Shown: positions 42,890-52,303 of the stretch, in pieces
Numbering within the stretch: position 1 is the stretch's first letter
How the letters are laid out: each line of letters begins with the position of its first letter
From: CBDAQA01 sp965247815
GTDB taxonomy: Bacteria; Planctomycetota; Phycisphaerae; Tepidisphaerales; Tepidisphaeraceae
NCBI GenBank assembly: GCA_965247815.1
Contig: CBDFHW010000029.1
Location: forward strand, 1 to 64,000
DNA length: 64,000 nucleotides
Reading direction: 5' to 3'
Translations under genes and position numbers: made by a program
Notes under the pieces: generated by a model
What the model saw: only the letters and a program-made list of their open reading frames with translations
Told to the model about the DNA's origin: nothing
The model's database searches: none

Positions 42890-44230
42890 GTGATTTACAT
42901 TCTCTTCGTGTTCGCGCTCGGGGCCTGCATCGGCAGCTTTCTTAACGTCGTGGTCTGGCGGTTACCGCGGATCGAACTCCCGGAACCGGGCGGCCCGCTC
43001 AAGGATTTTTTCGCCTGTTTTGCCGGGCTGTCCGATCCGCCCTCGCATTGTCCTAACTGTCACAACCGGCTGAAATGGTACGACAACATCCCGATCTTCG
43101 GCTGGATCAAGCTTCGCGGGCGGTGCCGGTTCTGCAAAAAACCGATCTCGGTACGTTATCCGTTGGTCGAGACGGCGACTGCTTTATTGTTCGTCGGGTA
43201 TTACGTCGCGTTCTTCGTCTTCCAATGGCGGGCGTGCTGCCCGCACCCGCGGGTGCTCTCGACCGTGACGGATGATCTTGGCTTCGTCCACGAAATCTTC
43301 CGCCAGCCCGTCTGGACGTTCGCCGACGCGTGGCCGGTCTATTTTCTGTATATGGCGTTGCTCGCGGCGCTGCTGGCGGCGAGCTTGATCGACGCCGAGT
43401 TGTTCATCATCCCGATTCAGATCCCCTGGGTGATCGCGATCGTCGGGTTTATCGTCCACGCGATCGTCGACCGACCGAGCCTGCCGGGCGCGTTAAACCT
43501 CGGGGGTGATTTCGGACCGGTCTGGATGGCGCTCTCGGCGGGCGCGTCATTGGGATTGCTGGTTACGTTAATTCTGTGGGGACTGAAAATTCTGCCGACC
43601 AGTTTCGAACGCGGTGAAGTGCTCGAAGTCGACCGACAACAGCTCGAAGAAGCGAGACAGCAAGCCGCGCTGGACGGCAAAGTTCTGGAGTTCGAGGAAC
43701 TGCCCGAGCCACACACGCCCCGCGAGATCCGGGTCGAGATGTCTAAGGAGATGCTGTTCCTGTCACCGGCGTTGGTGACCGCCGCCGCGTTCGTGGCGGC
43801 CGAGACCTTCGTGCCCGCCTTTCGGACCACGCTGGTAAATCTTCAGCAACTGGATTGGCTTACCGGGCTGCTCGGTTCGCTGCTGGGCGCGATGGCCGGC
43901 GGGTTCGTGGTCTGGATCACGCGGATCCTGGGAACGCTGGCGTTCCGCAGGATCGCGATGGGGCTGGGCGACGTTCACTTAATGTTCGGCGTGGGCGCGG
44001 TCATCGGCGCGGGCGGCGCGGTCGTGGCATTTTTCGTCGCGCCGTTCTTCGGAATTCTGGTCGCCGTCTACATGATGACGACCCGCAAGCAGCGAGAAAT
44101 TCCGCTCGGGCCGTATCTCAGTATGGCGACCGCGGCGGTGATGCTATTCTACTGCCCGATCGCCGCGTACCTGGAGCCGGGGCTTCAAGGGCTGCTGATC
44201 GTGACAGGGAATATATTCCGCGGGCACTGA
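42890..44230 (+). CDS. Prepilin peptidase (A24) with a large insertion
   Basis: Inner-membrane aspartic peptidase and methylase for type IV pilins or type II secretion pseudopilins. The GTG at 42890 gives 446 residues. The N-terminal methylase-like domain starts GACIGSFLNVVVWRLPR and has two CxxC pairs (HCPNCHNRLKWYDNIP, RGRCRFCKKPIS). The first catalytic Asp is in AASLIDAELFIIPIQ (about 170) and the second in MGLGDVHLMFGVGAVIGAGG (about 360). About 150 residues with two extra hydrophobic stretches and a charged helix (EVDRQQLEEARQQAALDGK) separate them, where the family normally has about 60. No pilin genes are in the window. Confidence 0.85.
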   Translation: MIYILFVFALGACIGSFLNVVVWRLPRIELPEPGGPLKDFFACFAGLSDPPSHCPNCHNRLKWYDNIPIFGWIKLRGRCRFCKKPISVRYPLVETATALLFVGYYVAFFVFQWRACCPHPRVLSTVTDDLGFVHEIFRQPVWTFADAWPVYFLYMALLAALLAASLIDAELFIIPIQIPWVIAIVGFIVHAIVDRPSLPGALNLGGDFGPVWMALSAGASLGLLVTLILWGLKILPTSFERGEVLEVDRQQLEEARQQAALDGKVLEFEELPEPHTPREIRVEMSKEMLFLSPALVTAAAFVAAETFVPAFRTTLVNLQQLDWLTGLLGSLLGAMAGGFVVWITRILGTLAFRRIAMGLGDVHLMFGVGAVIGAGGAVVAFFVAPFFGILVAVYMMTTRKQREIPLGPYLSMATAAVMLFYCPIAAYLEPGLQGLLIVTGNIFRGH

Positions 44231-44266
44231 TCCGGTCGCTGTAAAGCGGGCACCGAGGAACCATCA

Positions 44267-44644
44267 ATGAACGAAATCTGGTTGAGCATAAAGGCGTGGA
44301 CCAAGGGAATCCTGTTCAGCGCGATCCTGCTGTATTCGATCTTGTTCGTCTACAACAACAGCGGCAAGCCGGTCGACTTCTGGTGGTGGTTCAAGCACGT
44401 GCACCAGACCAGCGTGTTCCTGCTCGCCGCCGGGGCGTTCGCGTCGGGAATGCTTTTTACGGTGATCGTGTCGACCACGTGGAAGACCGTTCGGCAGGTC
44501 CGCGAACTGCAATCCCGCAGCCGCCGTGACAAGCTCGAGCGTGACCTGACCGACATGACCGCCAAGGCGGCGATGCTACAAACCCGGCCCGCCGGCGCCG
44601 AAGGTGTGACCGTGCAGGTGGATCGACTCGGCAACAAAGCGTGA
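44267..44644 (+). CDS. LapA/DUF1049-like membrane protein
   Basis: A 125-residue protein with two hydrophobic segments (ILFSAILLYSILFVYNNSG and TSVFLLAAGAFASGMLFTVI) and a charged C-terminal helix (RELQSRSRRDKLERDLTDMT). This plan matches LapA-domain proteins (DUF1049), which are small inner-membrane proteins linked to envelope assembly. It starts 36 bases after the prepilin peptidase stop and ends 61 bases before the OmpA-like gene, in the same direction. Confidence 0.7.
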   Translation: MNEIWLSIKAWTKGILFSAILLYSILFVYNNSGKPVDFWWWFKHVHQTSVFLLAAGAFASGMLFTVIVSTTWKTVRQVRELQSRSRRDKLERDLTDMTAKAAMLQTRPAGAEGVTVQVDRLGNKA

Positions 44645-44705
44645 TATACTGCCAGTCTGTAAAGTCCCAAATCATCCCGGATCTTCAACGTCAAGGAGGA
44701 CGTTT

Positions 44706-45401
44706 ATGGTCGTCATCTCACGAATTCTGCGCGGTACTGTCATAGGTTCCATCGGCTGTTTCACGGCCGTCGGGTGTAGTACGGGTCCGCAGGGCGAAAA
44801 CACTGCTTTGATGCAGCAAAATCGCGAATTGCAATCACAACTCGATGCGTCCAACGCCCGGCTGAAGTCGGCGGTCGACCCGTCGCAGTTGCAGGCGATG
44901 CAGGCCGCGATCGCCGACCGTGATAAACAGATCGCCGATCTTCAGGCCCGTCCGCAGACGGTCGCGCAAACCGCGTCGTTCGTCCCCGACGAAGCGCCGG
45001 TCCGGAGTATCGCGGGCATGGAAACGTCGGTCGATAAAAAGGCCGGGACGCTGACCGTGACCCTGCCCGGCGACGTGCTTTTCGACTCCGGCAAGGCCGA
45101 CTTAAAACCCAGTGCACAGGACACGCTCGACCAGGTCGCGCTCGCCCTCAGGACCGACTTTGCCGGCAAGAAATTGCGGGTGGAAGGCCACACCGACAGT
45201 GACCCGATCACCAGAACCAAAGCCGATTGGGATGACAACTTGGAACTATCGCTGGCACGGGCCGCCGCCGTGTCGCGGTACCTCATGCGCGAAGGCGTGA
45301 GCGCGAAATTGTTGACGACCAGCGGCTACGGGTCGAGCCATCCCCGCGGCTCGGTAAAGCCGAAAAACCGCCGGGTCGAGATCGTAGTAGTCACGCGCTG
45401 A
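44706..45401 (+). CDS. OmpA-family outer-membrane lipoprotein
   Basis: Peptidoglycan-binding envelope protein. A lipoprotein-like signal (GTVIGSIGCFTAVGC) precedes a coiled region (LMQQNRELQSQLDASNARL, AAIADRDKQIADLQARP). The C-terminal OmpA/MotB domain has LPGDVLFDSGKADLKPSAQ, the diaminopimelate-binding VEGHTDSDPI, ELSLARAAAVSRYLMREGV and the terminal NRRVEIVVVTR. Pal-like proteins tether the outer membrane to peptidoglycan. The gene has a good AAGGAGG site 6 bases before its ATG and is followed by a strong terminator. Confidence 0.92.
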   Translation: MVVISRILRGTVIGSIGCFTAVGCSTGPQGENTALMQQNRELQSQLDASNARLKSAVDPSQLQAMQAAIADRDKQIADLQARPQTVAQTASFVPDEAPVRSIAGMETSVDKKAGTLTVTLPGDVLFDSGKADLKPSAQDTLDQVALALRTDFAGKKLRVEGHTDSDPITRTKADWDDNLELSLARAAAVSRYLMREGVSAKLLTTSGYGSSHPRGSVKPKNRRVEIVVVTR

Positions 45402-45430
45402 TTAACGATTCGTACACATAAACGTAACCC

Positions 45431-45460
45431 ACCGCCGACCCTCACGTCGGCGGTTTTTTA
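45431..45460 (+). terminator. Intrinsic terminator after the OmpA-like gene
   Basis: A perfect nine-base stem ACCGCCGAC / GTCGGCGGT, six-base loop CCTCAC, followed by TTTTTT. It is 29 bases past the stop codon. Confidence 0.9.
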
Positions 45461-45761
45461 TGGCTTCATCGAGTGAAGGTTATTTTAAACAGTCGGCCGT
45501 TCAGAATAACCATACTGTTTGTAAGTACATTCATTGAATCATCTTATGTGATAAATTTTTACGGTTCGATTCACGGTTGATCGCTGGCATGGTTAAAACG
45601 ACCATGACGCCGCGCATCAATGATCTGACGTCGGGCATTTCGCCGAAATCCTTATTGGTAAATGAGTAGCGCGAAATTTGAAGCGGGCCGATCATCATTG
45701 GTATGCATTTAGCTGAGGGCTCAGCGGATTTTAGGTTTGGTCTTACCACCAAAGGACGCCC
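45461..45761. other. AT-richer intergenic region
   Basis: About 300 bases of noticeably lower GC than the neighbours, without a recognisable gene or RNA on either strand. It may hold the promoter of the small open frame that follows. Confidence 0.55.
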
Positions 45762-46070
45762 ATGCAGCCTCAAGATATCGAACAACATTTATACGACCAT
45801 GCCATCCGCACTAAGATTCGTCCGCAGATGAAAGAACGGCTTCGAAACCTGATCGAAGGCCGTCCCGGGTCCACTTTCCTTATTTTCAGCGCTGCCTTGT
45901 CCTGCACGATTGTCGGCTCTGGGCGGGACCTCTCGCCCGGCTACGATAACGGCAACGGCCACATTCAGATCACCGACACCGACCCCTACAAGCAGCACCT
46001 CAACCAGGCGAACCACGCTCTGCCAGAGATATTCCCACCGGCATCGGCAACTCTCGCGATGTCACGCTAA
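45762..46070 (+). CDS. Hypothetical small protein
   Basis: A 102-residue frame from an ATG at 45762 (MQPQDIEQHLYDHAIRTKIR) with a charged N-terminal half and a short hydrophobic centre (STFLIFSAALSCTIVGSG), ending with a Gly/Asn/Asp-rich tail. No family and no strong ribosome-binding site are recognised. It may be real because of its even codon use and start, but it is the weakest call in the block. Confidence 0.35.
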   Translation: MQPQDIEQHLYDHAIRTKIRPQMKERLRNLIEGRPGSTFLIFSAALSCTIVGSGRDLSPGYDNGNGHIQITDTDPYKQHLNQANHALPEIFPPASATLAMSR

Positions 46071-46197
46071 CGCTTCGCTTCGAACGCTTGCTCAACTTGT
46101 GCGGATTCGTCCGCGCCGTTAGCCTCACGACCGTCGATCTTTGTTCTGTCTCCGTGACAGGGTGGAAATCAACGGTTTTCGTTTTTAATGCGGTTCA

Positions 46198-47370
46198 ATG
46201 TCGGTTGCCCTCTCGTACCAACAGTTCGCTTTCGACCCCACCTCCCACGCCCGCTTAGGCAGAGTGACCACCCGGCATGGCGCATTCGACACTCCGGCGT
46301 TCATGCCCGTCGGAACCCAAGGCACGCTCAAGGGCCTGCTCCCGGATTTGGTCCACGACACCGGTGCCCAGTGCATCCTGGCAAACACCTATCACCTGAT
46401 GCTCCGGCCGGGCGAAAAAGTGGTCGCCGAACTGGGTGACCTGCACGCGTTCATGTCATGGCAGGGCCCGATTCTCACAGACAGCGGCGGATTCCAAGTC
46501 TTTTCACTCGCGGATCTGAATAAGATTACAGACGACGGCGTCACGTTTAAAAGCCACATCGACGGTGCGGTGCACCATCTGACCCCCGAACGATCGATGG
46601 AGGTGCAGAACGCCCTCGGTGCCGACATCATCATGGCGTTCGACGAGTGTCCTGCCGCAGACGCGCCGATCGAATATCACGCGGCCGCCGTCGATCGAAC
46701 CCTCCGCTGGGCCGACCGCTGCGTGACCGCCCATGCCCGCCCGGCTGACCAATCGCTGTTCGGTATCGTGCAGGGCGGAACGAATCAGGAACTCCGCGCC
46801 AGCTGCGCTGAAAGGCTTATCGCGCTGGATCTGCCGGGCTATGCCGTCGGCGGGCTCGCCGTCGGTGAGGGCTTCGAGGCGATGAAGTCGGTGCTCGCAT
46901 TCGTGACGCCGATCTTGCCGAAGGACAAACCGCGTTACCTGATGGGGGTGGGGTTTCCGCGGGACATCGTCGCCGGGGTCGCGTCGGGGATCGACATGTT
47001 CGACTGCGTGATGCCGACACGCAACGGCCGCAACGCCTATGCGTTCACCGCTTCTGGCGCGATCCGGCTCCGCAACTCGAAATTCACCAGCGACACCTCC
47101 CCAATCGAACCGGGCTGCGACTGTTACACCTGTCGACGGTTTTCCCGCGGCGCGATCCGTCATTTTTTTTTCGCCGGCGAGATGCTTGGCCCCATCCTCG
47201 TCTCGTTGCATAATACTCGGTTCTACCAACGGCTGATGGCAGACCTCCGGGCTTCCATCCGCGACGGCCGGTTCGACGAATTCCGCCGATCCGATCCGCG
47301 GTGCCTTCTGGGTCCGTCCGTCGTAGAAGGTAGTACCGAGCCCGCCGCCGGTACGACCGTCGAAGGCTAA
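46198..47370 (+). CDS. tgt: Queuine/preQ1 tRNA-ribosyltransferase
   Basis: Exchanges guanine-34 for preQ1 in GUN-anticodon tRNAs. The 390 residues contain the active-site sequences ILTDSGGFQVFSLADL (about 92), AFDECPAADAP, FGIVQGGTNQELR, YAVGGLAVGEGFEAM (about 225) and the nucleophile region ASGIDMFDCVMPTRNGRNA. The zinc ligands are GCDCYTCRRF plus the His of LHNTRFYQ. The first gene of the tgt-yajC-secDF group, a conserved neighbourhood in bacteria. The C-terminal ~20 residues (GSTEPAAGTTVEG) are an unconserved tail. Confidence 0.97.
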   Translation: MSVALSYQQFAFDPTSHARLGRVTTRHGAFDTPAFMPVGTQGTLKGLLPDLVHDTGAQCILANTYHLMLRPGEKVVAELGDLHAFMSWQGPILTDSGGFQVFSLADLNKITDDGVTFKSHIDGAVHHLTPERSMEVQNALGADIIMAFDECPAADAPIEYHAAAVDRTLRWADRCVTAHARPADQSLFGIVQGGTNQELRASCAERLIALDLPGYAVGGLAVGEGFEAMKSVLAFVTPILPKDKPRYLMGVGFPRDIVAGVASGIDMFDCVMPTRNGRNAYAFTASGAIRLRNSKFTSDTSPIEPGCDCYTCRRFSRGAIRHFFFAGEMLGPILVSLHNTRFYQRLMADLRASIRDGRFDEFRRSDPRCLLGPSVVEGSTEPAAGTTVEG

Positions 47371-47476
47371 GGTGATGGTACCGCTCGATCGGGCGTCGAT
47401 CTGACGTCCGAAAGCGGTCCCATCGAAACCGTTTCCCGGCACGGCCGGGCGGAAGCCGAACGTTTAAGGAGCAGGC

Positions 47477-47827
47477 TTGAATATTATCTCGTTACTGGCA
47501 GCCGCAGCGACCACCGCCCCGGCCGATCCGCCGTTCTGGTTCAAAATGATGAACAATCCGCTGCTGCTGCCGATCCTGGCTGTCGCCGTCCTGTTTATGT
47601 TCATGGGCCGTGGCAAACGTGGTGAGGACAAGAAGCGTGAGGAGATGCTCAAGCAACTTAAGCGGGGCGACCGCATTCAGACCGTCGGCGGGATCCAGGG
47701 CGCGGTCGTCCGGGCCGAGGAAACCCGCGTCGAAGTAAAAGTGGACGAAAGCAGCAACACCAAGATCTGGTTCGCCCGGACCGCGATAGCCCGGGTGCTC
47801 GAGGCCGCCAAGGCGGAAGCCAAGTAG
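47477..47827 (+). CDS. yajC: YajC preprotein translocase accessory subunit
   Basis: Small inner-membrane partner of SecDF in protein export. A TTG at 47477 follows AAGGAGCAGGC. The product has 116 residues: one membrane helix (LLPILAVAVLFMFMGRG) and the conserved cytoplasmic KRREEMLKQLKRGDRIQTVG-like stretch, GGIQGAVVRAEE and a C-terminal helix. Its stop is one base from the secDF start, so the two are cotranslated or closely coupled. Confidence 0.95.
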   Translation: MNIISLLAAAATTAPADPPFWFKMMNNPLLLPILAVAVLFMFMGRGKRGEDKKREEMLKQLKRGDRIQTVGGIQGAVVRAEETRVEVKVDESSNTKIWFARTAIARVLEAAKAEAK

Positions 47828-47828
47828 C

Positions 47829-50800
47829 ATGCAGACCAAGCAATCCGGCCGCGTCATTTTCATCCTCCTCGTCCTCGCGACGGCGTTGCTGTCGATCTTC
47901 AGGCTCGGTCTGAAGCCCGGCATCGACATGGTCGGCGGTACGAGCCTGCTCTACCAGATCAAGACCCCGCCCGGCGGGTTCCGGTCTTCGAGCGGTCACA
48001 CGCTGGCCGAAGAGGTGATGGCGGCGTTGAAAAAGCGCGTCGACCCGAATGGCGTGCAGAATTACATCTGGCGTCCGCAGGGTGCGGACCGGCTGGAGAT
48101 TCAGATTCCCGCGTCGCCCGACGCCGAAGCCGCCGTCAAGGCCCGCGACGCCTACGTCGCCGCCCAGCACAAACTGGATCAGACCAACATCGGGGACGGC
48201 GAAGTCTCCGGCGCGGTCGAACGCCTGACCGGGTCAGACCGCGATTCGAAACTGGACCAGCTCGGCCAGGGGATGGACGCGCGGAAGCAACTGTTTGGCA
48301 AGCTCACCGCCGCCTACGACCGCATGCTCGCGGCCGAGAAAGCCCAGAACGCCGAGGCAACCGCCGCCGCCAGCAATGCCTACGACGCGCTGAAGCTTCA
48401 GATCGCGGACACCAATCTAAAGACCCCGCGGCTGGAAAGTGTTCTCGCCGACAAGGACTCGGCCGCCCGGGCGACGCGTCTGGCCGGATTCAAGAAGCAG
48501 GCTGCCGGGTTCCCCGCCCGACTCGCGGCGATCGATTCGTTCGTCCAGAGCTTTGACGCTTACACCGTGCTGAAAAGCTCCGTCGCCGACTCGGCGCAGC
48601 TCAAGCGTGAACTGCAGGGTTCGGGCGCGCTCGCGTTTCACATCCTGGCCGACGACGCCACGCAGGGCGAAGTCGAGCGGATGAAGCTCCAGTTGAACGC
48701 CAAAGGTCCCCGCCCACAGGCCGGCGACAAGCTGCAATGGTTCGAGGTCGACCGCCCGGAATACACCCACAACAACACCGCGGACTGGAACGGAAAGCAG
48801 TACCTGCTCTGCTGGATCACCCCCGAAAAATCGATGGTGAACGGGCCGGGCATCAAAGCATGGAAGATGGAAAGCGCGACGCAGCACCGAGACGAGCAGG
48901 GCCTGCCGGCCGTCGCGTTCACGCTGGACCCGGTCGGCGGACTGGCATTCCACGACCTGACCGCCGCCAACATGGGCCGCACCCTCGTCACGATGCTCGA
49001 TCGAAAAGTGATCAGCGTCGCGACGCTGCCCCGGGATAAGGCGCTCGGGTCGGACGTCGAGATCACGAACCACAGCGGGTCCGGTTATTCACAGGCCGAG
49101 CTTTCGTACCTCGTTGATACATTTAACGCCGGCAGCCTTCCCGCGACGCTCGAAGACGAACCGGTCAGCGAACACTCGGTCGGCCCCGCACTGGGCGCTG
49201 AAAACCTCCGTCGGGGCCTCTACGCTTGCGGGTTCGGTCTGGTCATCGTCGCTATCTTCCTGATCTGCTACTACTACCTGGCCGGCGTCGTCGCGACGTT
49301 CGCCGTGTTCATGAACGTCGTCTTGATCCTGGGCATTCTTGCCGCATTCGGCGCGACGTTCACGCTGCCGGGTATCGCCGGCATCGTGCTCACGATTGGC
49401 GCGGCCGTCGACGCCAACGTGCTGATTTTCGAGCGGCTCCGCGAAGAACAACACCGCGGGCTCAGTCTCCGCGTCGCGATGGACAACGCCTATGCCCACG
49501 CCAAGACCGCCATCTACGACTCCAACGCCACCACCGTTATTACGTCCCTGATTCTGTACTGGCTGGGCAGCGAAGAGGTGAAAGGGTTCGGCATCACGCT
49601 GCTGATCGGTCTGCTCAGCAGCTTGTTCACGTCGCTGTTCGTCACGCGGACGATCTTCACGATCCTGATCGAGAAATTTAACGTCAAGAACCTGAGCAGC
49701 TTCCCGCTGACGTTCCCGAAATGGGACAAGCTGCTCAAGCCCGACATCAACTGGATGCGGCTGGTCCCTTACTTCGTCGGATTCAGCGCGGTTTTCATCG
49801 TGCTGGGCACGACCGCTTTCATCGTAACGGCCAAAAAAGGGCAGCTCGCCGACGTCGACTTCAGCAGCGGGACGCAGGTGCAGTTCGACCTGATCGACGG
49901 GATGCGCGAAGCAGACGTCCGCGACCTGTTCGACAAGGCCAACAATCCGGCGCTGCCGTCGATCAGCCTGACCGCGGTCGCCAGCGACCAGCAGAATAAA
50001 GAAACGCCCAGGACGTACGAGATCATCACGCCCAACGTCGACGCCAAGGCGGTCCGGCGTGCCGTGCTGGACGTGCTCAAGTCGCGCGTCAAGGTCGACT
50101 TGCCGTCGAGATTCGACCACGTCGACGAACCGATCGAGACCGCACTGAACTCGGCCGTGCTGCCGATCGATCGCCCGGCCCTGACCATCAACGGGTTCAA
50201 GGTTCCCAACGCCGACGATTACCTCGGTGGCGCGGCGATCGTGTTGAACAACATCACGCCGCCGCTCACGCTCGAAGAGATTCGCAACCGGATGGACCAC
50301 CTCCGAGTGTCCGAACAGGACGCGCAAGGCTCGGGCGACTCGGCCATGCAGTTCCACGATTTCACCGTCGTCTCGCCCGCCGCGGCGGGGACTCCGGTCT
50401 CGCTCGCCGTCGTGCTCACCAACGACCCCGCGTTCCCTCACGAAAAAGACGAAGGCAAATGGCTCCAGGGCGTTGCCAACCCGATGTGGCATCTGACTAA
50501 AGACGCGGTGAACCGCTCGGGGCAGTTGCAGCAGGTGAACAACTTCGACGCGCAGGTTGCCGGTGACACTCAGCTGGCAGCACTGTATTCGCTGGTGCTG
50601 TCGTCGCTGGTGATCATGGCGTATATCTGGTTCCGGTTCGGCAACCTGAAATATGGCACCGCCACCGTGATGGCCATGATCCACGACGTCATGCTCGTGG
50701 TCGGCGCGGTCGGATTATCGCACTGGCTGCCGAACTGGATCGCTGCGCCGCTGCTGATCACCCCGTTCCGCGTGAACCTCACGATCGTGGCCGCCGTGCT

Positions 50801-51173
50801 TACGGTGATGAGTTATTCGATGATCGATACGATCGTCGTGTTCGACCGCGTGCGCGAAAACCGCGGCAAGTTCGGGCACCTCAGCCGGAAGATCGTGAAC
50901 GACTCGATTAACCAGACGCTGTCTCGGACGTTGCTGACCGCCGGCACGACGATCGTTACGGTCGCGGGGATGTACGTGGTCGGCGGAGCAGGAATTCACG
51001 GCTTTACTTTTGTACTTCTCGTTGGCATATTAGTTGGAACGTACTCCTCGATCGCAATTGCTGCCCCGATTTTGCTCTGGGGTGCCAAAAACGAGACCGG
51101 AGGGGCCGGAAAAACCAAGTCTGGTGGTTCAAAAGAATTATCGACCAAGGTTGCCCCGGCGGGCGTTCGGTGA
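47829..51173 (+). CDS. secDF: Fused SecDF protein-export membrane protein
   Basis: RND-related motor that uses the proton gradient to complete Sec export. The 1114 residues contain both halves in one chain. The SecD part has one N-terminal helix, the periplasmic P1 domain with an Ala/Asp/Lys-rich helical insertion (about 95-230), LPATLEDEPVSEHSVGPALG and the TM4 Asp in TIGAAVDANVLIFERLREE (about 530). The SecF part starts about residue 630 (SAVFIVLGTTAFIVTAKK) and has VDFSSGTQVQFDL and the TM4 Asp in SYSMIDTIVVFDRVREN (about 1000). Fusion and large size are typical for planctomycetes. Confidence 0.96.
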   Translation: MQTKQSGRVIFILLVLATALLSIFRLGLKPGIDMVGGTSLLYQIKTPPGGFRSSSGHTLAEEVMAALKKRVDPNGVQNYIWRPQGADRLEIQIPASPDAEAAVKARDAYVAAQHKLDQTNIGDGEVSGAVERLTGSDRDSKLDQLGQGMDARKQLFGKLTAAYDRMLAAEKAQNAEATAAASNAYDALKLQIADTNLKTPRLESVLADKDSAARATRLAGFKKQAAGFPARLAAIDSFVQSFDAYTVLKSSVADSAQLKRELQGSGALAFHILADDATQGEVERMKLQLNAKGPRPQAGDKLQWFEVDRPEYTHNNTADWNGKQYLLCWITPEKSMVNGPGIKAWKMESATQHRDEQGLPAVAFTLDPVGGLAFHDLTAANMGRTLVTMLDRKVISVATLPRDKALGSDVEITNHSGSGYSQAELSYLVDTFNAGSLPATLEDEPVSEHSVGPALGAENLRRGLYACGFGLVIVAIFLICYYYLAGVVATFAVFMNVVLILGILAAFGATFTLPGIAGIVLTIGAAVDANVLIFERLREEQHRGLSLRVAMDNAYAHAKTAIYDSNATTVITSLILYWLGSEEVKGFGITLLIGLLSSLFTSLFVTRTIFTILIEKFNVKNLSSFPLTFPKWDKLLKPDINWMRLVPYFVGFSAVFIVLGTTAFIVTAKKGQLADVDFSSGTQVQFDLIDGMREADVRDLFDKANNPALPSISLTAVASDQQNKETPRTYEIITPNVDAKAVRRAVLDVLKSRVKVDLPSRFDHVDEPIETALNSAVLPIDRPALTINGFKVPNADDYLGGAAIVLNNITPPLTLEEIRNRMDHLRVSEQDAQGSGDSAMQFHDFTVVSPAAAGTPVSLAVVLTNDPAFPHEKDEGKWLQGVANPMWHLTKDAVNRSGQLQQVNNFDAQVAGDTQLAALYSLVLSSLVIMAYIWFRFGNLKYGTATVMAMIHDVMLVVGAVGLSHWLPNWIAAPLLITPFRVNLTIVAAVLTVMSYSMIDTIVVFDRVRENRGKFGHLSRKIVNDSINQTLSRTLLTAGTTIVTVAGMYVVGGAGIHGFTFVLLVGILVGTYSSIAIAAPILLWGAKNETGGAGKTKSGGSKELSTKVAPAGVR

Positions 51174-51233
51174 TTGGGTGACGGAGTCGCCCGTCGATCG
51201 CTTCACGACATCTCGTCAGGGAAGGAGCCCTTC

Positions 51234-52211
51234 ATGCGCACGGATGCCAAAATCGGGTTCGCCATTGGTGGCGTTCTTCTGGCCGTTCTGGCCGTTTACC
51301 TCATCGTCGTTCCCAAACACAGCAATAAAAAGACGGTGGCGCTCGTGCCATCGGTCGGAACTCCGGCCAATGCTGTTGTTCGACCGACACCGGTCGTGCC
51401 GACTCCGGCTTCTCCGATCACCCCGATCGACAGCCTTAGCGACAGCGGTCCAGCGGCCCCGGTTCCCCCCGCGGTCGTCACTCCGCCGCCAGTTGCTTTC
51501 GAAGACCGCACAAAGCCGCCGGTCGTCGACACGCACACGAGCATCCCGGACGACACGTTCCACAAACGGTCCAGCATCAAGACCGCCGACGTGACTGACG
51601 TCACCGGCGACAGCCCGTTCGTTCACAGCGAACCGAAGTCGCTGCAGGGCGACGCGGTCCCACCGGTCGCCACCGCTACACGGGTCAAGCAGAACGGCCG
51701 GCGTGGAACCAGCAGCCATGATGGAATGAGTGCCGACCGCGCCACCCACGCCGACCACACGACCGTCGCCGTCACGGCCCGCCAGTACACGGTCAAGTCG
51801 GGCCAGACGCTCAGCGGCATCGCCGCCGATGTGTACGGCAACTCGCGTTTCTGGACCGCGATCCAGCGCGAAAACGTCGGCCTCGACGCCAAGCACCTCA
51901 AGGTTGGTCAGAAGATCAACCTGCCGGAAATCGCCGACACCCTGCCCGGTAAGACCGACGTCGAAGTGGTCGAAACCGTCTCCACCACCGGTGGTACCGA
52001 AGTAGAGCCGACCGCCCACACCTACCGCGTCCAGAACGGCGACAGCCTGTACAAGATTTCAAAGAAGGTCTTCGGCACCGGCCGGCGTTCCTCGGCGATC
52101 TACGCCCTGAACCGCGACCTGATCGGTGACGACGAGAGCCGGTTGAAGCTCGGCATGCTGCTGAAGCTACCCGAAGGTTCCGCCCGCACCGTTGCGAGCC
52201 TGATTCCTTAA
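51234..52211 (+). CDS. Membrane-anchored double-LysM protein
   Basis: Peptidoglycan-binding envelope protein of 325 residues from the ATG at 51234, which follows GGGAAGGAG. It has an N-terminal anchor (KIGFAIGGVLLAVLAVYLIV), a long Pro/Thr/Val-rich linker (about residues 40-180) and two LysM repeats: QYTVKSGQTLSGIAADVYGN to LKVGQKINLPE (about 185-235) and TYRVQNGDSLYKISKKVFGT to LKLGMLLKLPEG (about 262-315). Its function as a scaffold or hydrolase cofactor is unspecified. It is downstream of secDF in the same direction and closes the transcription unit at a strong terminator. Confidence 0.85.
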   Translation: MRTDAKIGFAIGGVLLAVLAVYLIVVPKHSNKKTVALVPSVGTPANAVVRPTPVVPTPASPITPIDSLSDSGPAAPVPPAVVTPPPVAFEDRTKPPVVDTHTSIPDDTFHKRSSIKTADVTDVTGDSPFVHSEPKSLQGDAVPPVATATRVKQNGRRGTSSHDGMSADRATHADHTTVAVTARQYTVKSGQTLSGIAADVYGNSRFWTAIQRENVGLDAKHLKVGQKINLPEIADTLPGKTDVEVVETVSTTGGTEVEPTAHTYRVQNGDSLYKISKKVFGTGRRSSAIYALNRDLIGDDESRLKLGMLLKLPEGSARTVASLIP

Positions 52212-52241
52212 ATTGAACTTAAGTTCGGATTAAATCTCTAT

Positions 52242-52274
52242 AAAAAAAGCCCACGGCATGCCGTGGGCTTTTTT
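52242..52274. terminator. Bidirectional terminator between the LysM gene and msrB
   Basis: A perfect palindrome: an A-run, GCCCACGGC, ATG-loop-free GCCGTGGGC, then a T-run. It can terminate both convergent genes. Confidence 0.9.
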
Positions 52275-52303
52275 CTGTTTACGGGGATTGGTGGATGGCC
52301 GCA

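Noticed and set aside
49089..50684. Minus-strand frame of 531 codons inside secDF
   Set aside because: Antisense shadow; the real frame carries SecD/SecF motifs over its entire length.
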